Positions 1-7,900 of a stretch of 25,398 nt of DNA are shown here, piece by piece. This DNA comes from Mnemiopsis leidyi (taxonomy: Eukaryota; Ctenophora; Tentaculata; Lobata; Bolinopsidae). The stretch is taken from the NCBI GenBank assembly GCA_000226015.1, contig JH153078.1:40821-66218 (forward strand), read 5' to 3'. Position numbers and translations under genes: made by a program. Every line of letters starts with the position of its first letter. Positions within the stretch are counted from its first letter, which is position 1. The notes below the pieces were generated by a model that searched no databases, had not been told where the DNA came from, and was given only the letters and a program-made list of their open reading frames with translations.

Positions 1-254
1 TTTGATACACGTTAAACTGAACTAAAAATTTTTATTTATTTATTTATTATTTTTTTGATTGACCCAATAAACAACAGGTCAAAGCTCCAAAATCTATAAA
101 TTCAAATAAGTAAATCTTAAATCGAAGCTTGGTATTTCATGAACTTTAGATATTATGGGTAATTTCATTAATTCTTTAAATTTAAATTTTGATTGCTATA
201 AATGATATAAAATAAAATTTTGTTTTATTCTTGAAATTTTGTTTTATTCTTGAT
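1..254. other. A+T-rich non-coding stretch
   Basis: No gene is visible. The stretch is very A+T-rich, with a run of TTTA units near 31-50 and a short duplication of a TTGTTTTATTCTTGA segment around 220-255. It ends where the inverted-repeat element begins. Confidence 0.6.
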
Positions 255-499
255 AGGAGATCCAATTCAAAAGATGCTGCATGCACATGCCTCAAATTGT
301 GATGGCTGATTCGACATTTAACATCATTTAGATCAAGAATCTAAAGATTGAATGATATTTTGGGCCTCATGGAATTCCTTTCAAACAACAAAACTTATCG
401 TTTCAGTGCCTTCTGGTGCGTTCTAGACCCCTGTAAATCACCAGGCGGTGCTTACAGTGCGGCCTCTGGCAGTCACCAGTACCCATCCATGCCAAGTCC

Positions 500-630
500 A
501 GTCACTGACAGCTTTAAAGTAATTTTCAGTAAAGGAAAGGAAGAATTGATAGAGAGTGTGTTCACCCACTGAATTTCTATCTTTGGAAGACCAAGAAGGT
601 TTTTAAGTGACAATGGGGTGACAGTGGGCG
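500..630 (+). pseudogene. Decayed gypsy/GIN-type integrase fragment
   Basis: Reading the plus strand from about 507, the frame gives a KGKEELIESVFTH stretch, an in-frame TGA where the family normally has tryptophan, then ISIFGRPRRFLSDNG. An aromatic residue followed by xxxFGxPxxFLSDNG is typical of the retroviral/gypsy-type integrase catalytic core (rve family), around the second catalytic Asp. The following residues diverge at once and no other integrase segment is seen, so this is a non-functional fragment. It lies in the core of the inverted-repeat element, which fits either a Ginger/GIN-like DNA transposon relic or a captured retroelement piece. Confidence 0.6.
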
Positions 631-637
631 TGAGTTC

Positions 638-705
638 ACCTAACCAGGTGCTTAAGCCCCCTACGCACGCCAAACGCTCAAAAGGGTTCTGGTTAGAGCA
701 AGGGG
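638..705 (+). repeat. Dispersed repeat copy 1
   Basis: This segment has a diverged direct partner at about 1456-1525. Both contain CCAGGTGCTTA, then CTACGCA, then TCTGGTTAGAGCAAGG. In the second copy the stretch is open in the frame of a 67-codon ORF, but I recognise no domain in it. The two copies are probably fragments of the same mobile element. Confidence 0.45.
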
Positions 706-931
706 TGAGTATAACAACTCTCATTTATTTGACATGTGTGACAAGCACCAGAAGGCACTAAAACATTGATTTTTTGTCAATTGAAGGGGATTCCACAATA
801 CTGAAAATATCGGTGTTTGCGGTGCCAATTACTGCAAAACAGTAAACTGTCATGTCAAATCAGCTTTTACAATTTGACTGAACAAAACATTGAAAGCACG
901 TGCATGCAGCATCTTTCGATTTAGATCTCCC

Positions 932-1455
932 AACTAATTTGTGATTCTGGCAGGGTAACCTGAAAATTTCAAATAAAATGGGAATCTATAAGGAATCAGA
1001 GTTAAGAACAAGCATGATAAATTTTAGAATCTGCTGACCTAGGCACTTGAAACTGCATTACATTCAATTTCGTAGACATTATGGCGTCATCATAGGTACA
1101 ATCATATGACCACATTGCCTGTAATTCCACATAAAACGTCAATTTCATTAGTCACCGAACCCCATTGCAATTTACGCGTAAAATTTGAGATCGCGGGTAT
1201 TTTCCGTAGCCATGCAAGTAATGCTCAATCATAATACCATTTTGAAAAGTTCATTACTGCACATTCCCGCATTAACTAATTTTGGCCGATACTTTTAATC
1301 AATAAAAGTTAATGGTTACGGTTTCCAGATTGCGTGGGTGCATCTGAGTACCCACGTACCCACACCCAAATTATGTGGTGCAGAAAAAAATACAATTACA
1401 CAAAATACAAAATGCTTCCAAAAAGAGACTTTCCAGATTATGAAAAGGGCTATGA
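932..1455. other. No recognisable gene
   Basis: I see no coding exon, RNA gene or clear repeat structure on either strand. The sequence is moderately A+T-rich, and the short ORF that starts near 1334 has no recognisable motif. Confidence 0.5.
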
Positions 1456-1525
1456 CTTCACCAAACCAGGTGCTTACGCACACTACGCAGGTGCAAAACG
1501 GCTCTGGTTAGAGCAAGGCTATGAC
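1456..1525 (+). repeat. Dispersed repeat copy 2
   Basis: This is the diverged partner of the segment near 638-705, sharing CCAGGTGCTTA and TCTGGTTAGAGCAAGG. No domain is recognised. From 1526 to 1780 nothing further is seen. Confidence 0.45.
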
Positions 1526-1780
1526 CTTTGTTCATAGTACAAAGTATAAACTCCAAGTTAATCCCTTAAAAAAGACCACACGGTAAAGGCTACTTTTTTA
1601 ATTTAAATGTTCATTGTTCATAGGTAATCACAGTCCAATCAATGAATAATGAAAATAAAATGGTATCAAAACTAGAACTCGTACTCGCAGCTTCATCACC
1701 TTAGCCGATCGAAATGAATTCAGATTAATTAAGAGCTTTTTAAATGTTAAAGTACTAAGCAGGTAGATCTGTAAAAGTGT

Positions 1781-1862
1781 TTTGACGAGATTATATCCGT
1801 ATACCATTTTAACAAAATAATTTCGTAAAGCTTTGAGCTGTGAGAGTCGGGTATCACCTCAA
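1781..1862 (+). repeat. Dispersed repeat, copy A
   Basis: The copy begins TTTGACGAGATTATATCCGT and ends GAGTCGGGTATCACC. A second direct copy lies at about 2023-2104 and an inverted copy at 2679-2730 inside the hAT element. The shared ends suggest a small non-autonomous element or the termini of a larger one. Confidence 0.55.
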
Positions 1863-2022
1863 CGGGCGATGCGCGTCTAGAATTTTCAAATTTTTAAAAA
1901 TTTTTTGAAAAGGGTCACAACGTGAGACAACAGATGCAGAGGTCTTGTACGGCAGCGCGCACCCTCCTGTCAGACGAAGTCAAACAACAAAGGTCGCGCA
2001 CTCGTTTCATGACGCCAAGCTT

Positions 2023-2104
2023 TTTTACGAGATTATATCCGTCTAACGTTCTAACGAAACGTTCAGCTTTAGCTGCGTGAGTCGGGTATAGGTATCACCG
2101 CGAC
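2023..2104 (+). repeat. Dispersed repeat, copy B
   Basis: TTTTTACGAGATTATATCCG at the start and GTGAGTCGGGTATAGGTATC near the end match copy A. The sequence runs straight into the long palindrome at 2147. Confidence 0.55.
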
Positions 2105-2146
2105 AACCAAGCTTAAGCTGGTTAAACCAGACGTAATGTGCCGTAC

Positions 2147-2258
2147 CCTCCCGGAGAATAAAATGACGCGGACAGGAGGGTGCGCGCTGCTGTACAAAGC
2201 TGTGCGTGCTTATTAGAACAGCAGCGCGCACCCTCCCGTCATTTTATTCTCCGGGAGG
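2147..2258. repeat. Long foldback palindrome
   Basis: The left arm (2147-2193) reads CCTCCCGGAGAATAAAATGA, an offset of a few bases, then GAGGGTGCGCGCTGCTGT. The right arm (2218-2258) is its complement: ACAGCAGCGCGCACCCTCC, then CGTCATTTTATTCTCCGGGA. The loop is about 24 nt. GCAGCGCGCACCCTCC also occurs at about 1952. Such structures are typical of foldback/MITE DNA. Confidence 0.75.
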
Positions 2259-2308
2259 ATGAGGGTCGGACAAAGTCAAACAAGCGCAGCGCAGCTCTAA
2301 AATTTGGA

Positions 2309-2364
2309 CAGATCGCCAGCTCGCTGCGCTCACTGTACTGACGTGTGAGCGAGCTAGCGATCTG
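2309..2364. repeat. Short inverted repeat
   Basis: CAGATCGCCAGCTCGC (2309-2324) and its near-complement GCGAGCTAGCGATCTG (2349-2364) flank a GCGCTCAC/GTGTGAGC inner stem. It ends 20 bp before the hAT element. Confidence 0.7.
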
Positions 2365-2678
2365 GTTGCTTAGCAAACATAGCCAGGGATCGACCGGGAT
2401 CCCGGCTAAATCCCGGTCCTGGCCGAAATCAGTATTTTTTTGAAATCCCGGTCCCGGTCAAAATCGTGAAATTTACCGGGATTTCGACCGGGATTTTGTA
2501 CTGAATTTTTAAAATTTTATTTCGATTTTTTATTGAATTTTGAAATTTTTTTACTGAATTTCGGAATTTTCATCAAAGATTTTTTTGATGAGATACATCA
2601 ATATTATGAAATTGAATTGAAGAAATAAAACGAGATGTAAATTACTTGATTCATAGAAATTCATAACAGACTGTGATT

Positions 2679-2730
2679 TGTCGCGGTGATACCCGACTCA
2701 CGCAGCTCACGGATATCATCTCGTCAAACT
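2679..2730 (-). repeat. Dispersed repeat, inverted copy C
   Basis: TCGCGGTGATACCCGACTCA followed by ATCATCTCGTCAAA is the complement of the ends of copies A and B at 1781 and 2023. It lies inside the hAT element, which implies either nested insertion or recombination among the copies. Confidence 0.55.
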
Positions 2731-2828
2731 GTGATTTAATATTGGTTCAATATCTAACTTCAATAGATTCAATTTTATTAAAATTCACTCGGGTACAAAC
2801 AAAATTTAAAACACAACCATGGACCCAG

Positions 2829-3349
2829 TCAGTCATCCTCATCATCTGAACCCTCGCTGAATTCAATCTCACTGTCCTCATCTTCAGAATCACCTGTGAG
2901 AATACTCATGTCATCTCCCGATTCCTCGTCTGAGTCTCGAGGGTCTCTCTCCAGGCTATTGGGTGGCCGGAAATCCGCAGGTGGAGATTCCAGATTGTTA
3001 AGGTCGTAGTTAAGTGCCCTCAGATTATATTTTAAGAACAAATTCATTTCAAGATTGTCGGGCCTGAGCAGCACTCTGTTGTCCCCAACAACATTTTTGC
3101 CACCTTGAAGGCACGTTCACTGGCCACAGAGGATGGCGATGGGCAGAGGTAAACCCTCACAAGTTTACTCAAGTTAGGATACAGTTTATGGTTTCTCTGC
3201 CAAAACTCAAGAGGATCCACTCTCTGTGGTGAGAGCGTTTCCTTCATATACCTTGTTACCTCCTCTCTTATCACGTTATTGGGAGAACCGAAGTCATAAG
3301 CCACCGTCGTAATATATCTTAAAGTAAAGGCTATTATCTTATCGCACAA
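2829..3349 (-). pseudogene. hAT transposase C-terminal fragment, frameshifted
   Basis: The upstream frame (3349 to about 3098) contains DPLEFWQRNHKLYPNLSKL followed by SSVASERAFK. This is the conserved hAT C-terminal dimerisation pattern (W near the start, YP.L, then SxxSER.F). The matching continuation (RPDNLEMNLFLKYNL) is in another frame that ends at 2829, so a one-base indel, probably in the A5 run at 3094-3098, breaks the gene. The tail is very acidic (Asp/Glu/Ser-rich) before the stop. The N-terminal BED finger and catalytic core are absent, so it is not expected to be functional. Confidence 0.85.
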
Positions 3350-3734
3350 CTGTATAGGACGAAGTTATTTCAATTGAAAAATCAAGTAAGTCCATGGTGC
3401 CATGATGATATCTCAATTTGAAGTTCCAGTATTGATATCATTCAATTACGGCTAATTGGTTTTCATATGTGTTTTAAAATGTTGAACACGAAGTTAATTT
3501 AAGTTTAAATGAAATTGAAAACTTAAAATTTAAATAAGAATTTACTTTCAGTCGACAAAATTTCAATCCCGGTCCCGGTTAAAATCCCGGTCCCGGTTAC
3601 AGTCCCGGTCCCGGTTACAGTCCCGGTCCCGGCTACAGTCCCGGTCCCGGCAAAATCCCGGTCCCGGCCATTTTTACCAATCCCGGTCCCGGTCCCGGTC
3701 CCGGCTGAAAAAGCGATCCCGGTCGATCCTTGGG

Positions 3735-3792
3735 ATTTAGAGTTCAGGAATTAGAGTTTAGGACTTAGAGTTCAGGATTTAGAGTTCAGGAG
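3735..3792. repeat. 14-bp satellite, left block
   Basis: About four units of TTAGAGTTCAGGAC-like sequence start immediately after the hAT right end. The same satellite resumes at 4114, so one array was interrupted by the element at 3797-4109. Confidence 0.85.
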
Positions 3793-3796
3793 ATTC

Positions 3797-4109
3797 ACGG
3801 ACTGTACCGCGACACGGACTGTACCGCGAGAGAGAATAATGTTCATGCTAGGATGTTTTGATCACCTACTGTTATCTAATAAGTGACGCGGTTAAAGGGT
3901 AGAAAGGGTAGAACTGTCGCGGTTCTGTCCCTGTCGCGGTAGTGTCTGTTGAGCGGACTGTTCCGCGACAATGTAAATTAGATTGTCGCGGTTTAGTCCG
4001 TGTCGCGGTAGTGTCTGTTGAGCGGACTGTTCCGCGACAAAGCTTCCTGACAACATCTGTCGCGGAAAATCAAGTGTCGCGGTACAGTCCGTGTCGCGGT
4101 ACAGTCCGT
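3797..4109. mobile_element. 313-bp inverted-repeat (MITE-like) element
   Basis: The left end ACGGACTGTACCGCGACACG followed by GACTGTACCGCGA is repeated as a perfect complement at the right end, giving terminal inverted repeats of about 33 bp that are themselves a tandem doublet. Internally a GTCGCGGTAGTGTCTGTTGA unit recurs 69 bp apart (3932 and 4001), each copy followed by GCGGACTGTTCCGCGACA, which is a further inverted version of the end motif. No coding capacity is seen. It sits within the 14-bp satellite. Confidence 0.8.
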
Positions 4110-4113
4110 TTAC

Positions 4114-4345
4114 CGTTCAGGAATTAGAGTTCAGGACTTAGAGTTCAGGAATTAGAGTTCAAGACCCAGAGTTCAGGACTTAGAGTTCAGGACTCAGAGT
4201 TAAGGACTCAGAGTTTAGGACTTAGAGTTCAGGAATTAGAGTTCAGGATTCAGGGCTCAGGACTTAGAGTTCAGGACCTAGAGTTCAGGACTCAGAGTTC
4301 AGGACTTAGAGTTCAGGACTCAGAGTTCAGGACTTAAAGTTCAGC
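4114..4345. repeat. 14-bp satellite, right block
   Basis: About 16 units of the TTAGAGTTCAGGAC consensus follow in tandem, with mostly single-base differences at the last positions (AC, AT, GA). The period is not a multiple of three, so no coding use is expected. Confidence 0.9.
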
Positions 4346-4603
4346 ATGCCACATGATACGAATGATGTTTGTTACAATGTGAGAGAGTTGTCCTATCTCA
4401 CGACAAATACGCATCTCGCTTTTCCGTTCAGCGAACAATAACGCTGTCTTAGCATGTCTTTCCATGAAAAGTATCTAAATAATACCTCACTATCTTTAAT
4501 GTCCTTTGTTGTACACTTCCTTAAAAGTTACTTAGCTTTTAGATTTAAACAATATAAATCTTGAGTCTAGATATGTGCGTGTATGTACACATGTACTAAA
4601 TGT

Positions 4604-4653
4604 AATGTCTACTCACTGTAGACATTAACAAGTGCCTAGAACATAGGCACTTG
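4604..4653. repeat. Two back-to-back perfect hairpins
   Basis: AATGTCTAC / GTAGACATT (4604-4612 and 4618-4626) forms a 9-bp stem with a 5-nt loop. Two bases later CAAGTGCCTA / TAGGCACTTG (4629-4638 and 4644-4653) forms a 10-bp stem with a 5-nt loop. They lie about 115-165 nt beyond the proposed poly(A) signal of the large minus-strand gene, so a role in 3' end formation is possible but unproven. Confidence 0.65.
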
Positions 4654-4766
4654 GGAAGAACACAAATCTCTGCAGCATGATGAAAGATATGGACTAATTT
4701 CATGTAGTCAGGAAGTCGACAGCGCTCGCGCTCCAAATTGACTGTTAGAGTTGCCGGTATGATTTG

Positions 4767-4772
4767 TTTATT
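4767..4772 (-). terminator. Candidate poly(A) signal (AATAAA)
   Basis: AATAAA on the minus strand lies 111 nt after the TAG at 4885-4883 that ends the proposed transmembrane exon. The distance is normal for a polyadenylation signal and supports the gene ending here. Confidence 0.5.
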
Positions 4773-4882
4773 TATAGACATTATAGCAGGTCAGCAGTTG
4801 TGTTAGCAATCAAGACCAGAAAACTTGTTAGCCTGGCTTTCGGAGAAGATACACAAGCAGAAACAAGATAAGCTGAGTGGTT

Positions 4883-4976
4883 CTATCTTTCCAGACCGCG
4901 ATGAGAATCCTCAGATTCAGTTGCCAGGAGTGCCAGTAAGCAGGACCAGAAAACCGCGATAACAATAATCACGACA
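4883..4976 (-). CDS. Probable last exon: transmembrane helix and tail
   Basis: After a weak AG acceptor (4978-4977) the frame reads VVIIVIAVFWSCLLALLA, a good transmembrane helix, then the tail TESEDSHRGLER and TAG at 4885-4883. An AATAAA follows 111 nt later. The entry phase is 2, whereas the Ig10 exon ends in phase 1, so a linking exon is needed. A 10-nt candidate at 5100-5091 (CCCAGCCCAG, preceded by CGCAG and followed by GTCAAT) would fix the phase exactly. Without it the model does not join. The tail carries no evident ITAM, ITIM or other signalling motif. Confidence 0.5.
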
Positions 4977-7900
4977 CTTCATTAAAGTCTGAGATCAGAG
5001 CTTGACAGTTGAAATATGGGGGAGTTAGCAGGCTACAAGATCAGCTAACGCTAGAGATTTAGAATTCCGGTGTAGAGTCAGCTAATTGACCTGGGCTGGG
5101 CTGCGTGGTGAGATGTCCGTGTTCCGGTTGGCGGGTGATAATTTTTATTCAACAAGTCAGAGTGAGTTTCGTGTGACCTTGTGTCAGTGTGTCAGTGTGT
5201 TTGTGTGTCTGTACGTTACTAAAGAAACTATGAACAAAACTTGAGGAGTAGATGATATCCGAAGAAATACTCACTGCTAACAATGGCTGCTACGGTTTTC
5301 TTGAGAGTGACATCAGTTTTAGCCCAGCTGATTCTACATTCCACTACGGTTCCTGTAGATGTTATCGTCCACTCGTACGTACTACTCCCTACCACTCCGA
5401 TCTGGGATGTTTTTAGGATATTAGGATAAGCTACTGTTTAATAGAACTAATGTTAACTAGAACTAAATTTAACTAAATGTCAACTAAAACAAACGTTAAC
5501 TAAATTTGTTAACTGAAACAAACGTTAATTAAATGTCAACGAAAACAAACGTTTACTGAATATTAGCTAAAACAATCGTTAACTAAATGTTAACTAAGAC
5601 TTAAAATGTTAGCTAAAACTAACTTGAATATCTTTGGTACTGAACCAGTTAACAGTTGGATCGCCAGCCTTGTCGTTACCACTCTCACCGCTACACGTGA
5701 AAGTGGCTACACTTCCCACATTACCGTACTGGGAGACCGGCTCAACAACGAACACTGGAATACAGAAGTTTGTAATTATAATATAGAACACTGGAATACA
5801 GAAGTTTGTAATTATAATATAGAAGTCGTCAGACTAATTATTGGGACTGTTAGAATTGGGGAGGTGTCGGAAAATGTTTCCATTCTGTTACAGTTACACG
5901 ATATAAAAGATTTCCGACTTCTGAGAGCGGCTTTTCTAGACTAGTTAGAACTTAGCTGTCGAGTCTGGACTTCTTTAAGTTCTCTGTGAGTCGAACAAGA
6001 CCGCTTCCCGAAAAGCCAAAATGACAAAAACGCATGATTGATTTTATCATGGTTACACAATGTACGAAATTCTACAATGATAATAGAGGTACAAGGTGTC
6101 AGATATTCTGACCTCATGTCAAACAATCTGGAAGTGTTCACCCAAACTATTTAAATCTAAATCACTATAATTACCTAGTATATCAGGAGTTACTGCATCA
6201 GAAGATATATTTTTTGCTTGGGGATCAGTAAACACGAAGACACAATTGTGAGGTACTTCGTTATCTTTATTCACGTTAGTAAGAGTTACTGTGCTCTTCA
6301 CTTTCTTGTCCTCTTCAACCGTAGTGTTTAGCGGTTCTGAGAGATAAAAAGTTTAGGATAAATGTTAGTTTCATATTTGTATATAGTTGTAACCAGTGGT
6401 AACGCGTTGTAACCGGTGGTGACCAATAGTAACCAGTGGTACTAACCAGTGGTAACCAGTTTTAACCAGTGATTATCATATAGCGAGCTGACCTTTATGT
6501 CTTTATCAAGTTATGAACCTTCAACAGATGAACATTAAGGAGATGGCAACTCCAAAAAGGGCAAATTACCAAGTATGGCCTGATTAGGGGGTCGAGCCTC
6601 CCATAATAAATACCCTCCCTCTTCAAACACTTGAAATGATTTAAAGTTCGACGATTCACCAAGCTATTAGCCAGGTTCATTTACCGCGATATTTTAACAG
6701 TGAAAGATTTAAAAATAAAAATCTTGAACGAAGCTATTTAGGTAAACTAGTAAACTATCTAAATTTTCAAAATTTAGATTTGTAAACCAACAGCTTGGCG
6801 TGGGGCGATTTAAGAAACAAAATTTAAGCTACTGTCAATTAGCTACTGTCCCTACCCACCCTTTCTAGAAAGGAGTTAAATTTTTCGCGGATTAAGCTGA
6901 AGAAAAGTCAGATGGAAGCCACATACCTGTAATGGTTTTACCCCCGGCAATCCAGTAAGCTCTAGGTTGTGTCTGCATGTTGTGGACGGTCAAAGTGCAG
7001 GTCAGGGTCAGATCGGAACCTTGAGGGGTGAAGGGAGAGGCCGAGATCTCTGGAACTGAAATAATAGGTTACAATACAGCTATAATAGCTATAGTAGTAG
7101 TAGGAGTTGGTTCTTTGGTTATGGTAGGTTATAGTAGTTATGTGTTGGACTAGTTTATTTTTTGCAAATCACAGAGGGGAACATTAAAGAAAAAAGGAAT
7201 GTAATAGAATCAATTTAAAGGAAATTGAAGGAAAAAGTTAAAGAAAGGAAACAAATTACAAGAGGAAATTTAAGGTAAAAAGGAAACAAGAATAAATTTA
7301 GGGAAATTGAAGGAAAAAGGAAATGAAAGGTAATTTAAGGAAAAAGGGAAACAAAAGGAAACATGAGGATATTTAAGGTAAAAGAAACAAAATAAATTTA
7401 GGGAAACTGAAAGAAAAGAAAGGTAATTTAAGGAAAAAAGGAAAAGAAAGGACAAAGCCTTACCGGCTATAGTGACGTGGTTGCTAAGTTCAAGTTGGTC
7501 GTTACCAACAGAGAGCACGCAGGAGTAGGTGCCCGCGTCACTCTCCTGTGCGTTAGTGATGGAACGTTCCCAGCTGGACTCTGTGTTAGCTGCACCGATA
7601 CTGCGGAGGGAGATTTGTTGTATTTTAGATTTTAGTTTTCCTGGTTTTGTTAACAATACGACCTAAGATAACTAGCGTGTCAGGCAAATCTTAAATGTTT
7701 ATAGCCAAACATTTTGCTGACTTAATGTTTTGTGTAACGGTTTAGTCGGCTATTGCCTATTAGAATTGTAGCCGGCCAATAGCCGGTTAGTAGCCGGCTT
7801 TCAGTCGGTCGGTGATCTACAACATAGCCGACAACACATCTGAACTTTATTGTTCCACAATATATTATGGAAACTGCAAAAATGTATTGAAGTGAAGAAA

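Larger units (their letters stand above)
255..931. mobile_element. Inverted-repeat element enclosing an integrase fragment
   Basis: The outer ends are inverted copies: GGAGATCC..AAGATGCTGCATGCAC near 256-287 matches the complement of GTGCATGCAGCATCTTTCGA..AGATCTCC near 899-930. The arms continue inward with indels. AATTGTGATGGCTGATTCGAC has an inverted partner near 855-880, and CAGTGCCTTCTGGTGCGT at about 404-421 matches the inverse near 744-762. The arms are therefore roughly 170-190 bp, with a unique core of about 430-740. I see no clear target-site duplication. It could be a non-autonomous DNA transposon with long terminal inverted repeats or a foldback element that captured retroelement sequence. 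Confidence 0.65.
2384..3732 (-). mobile_element. Decayed hAT-family DNA transposon
   Basis: The left end starts CAGGGATCGACCGGGATC at 2384. The right end, read in complement from 3732, is CAAGGATCGACCGGGATC, so the 18-bp terminal inverted repeats differ at one base. A CAGGG-type end is usual for hAT elements. Both subterminal regions carry many ATCCCGGTCCCGG repeats (2397-2490 and 3565-3720). Inside is the C-terminal part of a hAT transposase on the minus strand. No matching 8-bp target duplication is present (AACATAGC on the left, GGATTTAG on the right), so one flank may have been rearranged. At 1349 bp it is much shorter than an autonomous element. Confidence 0.85.

Noticed and set aside
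3942-4127. 61-codon ORF with repeated SVERTVPRQ
   Set aside because: It lies wholly within the inverted-repeat element and reads through its internal direct repeats.
4596-4781. 61-codon minus-strand ORF after the proposed stop
   Set aside because: It overlaps the poly(A) signal and the twin hairpins, with no recognisable domain.
5606-5944. 112-codon plus-strand ORF
   Set aside because: It is antisense to the Ig10 exon and contains the 36-bp duplication twice; no domain.
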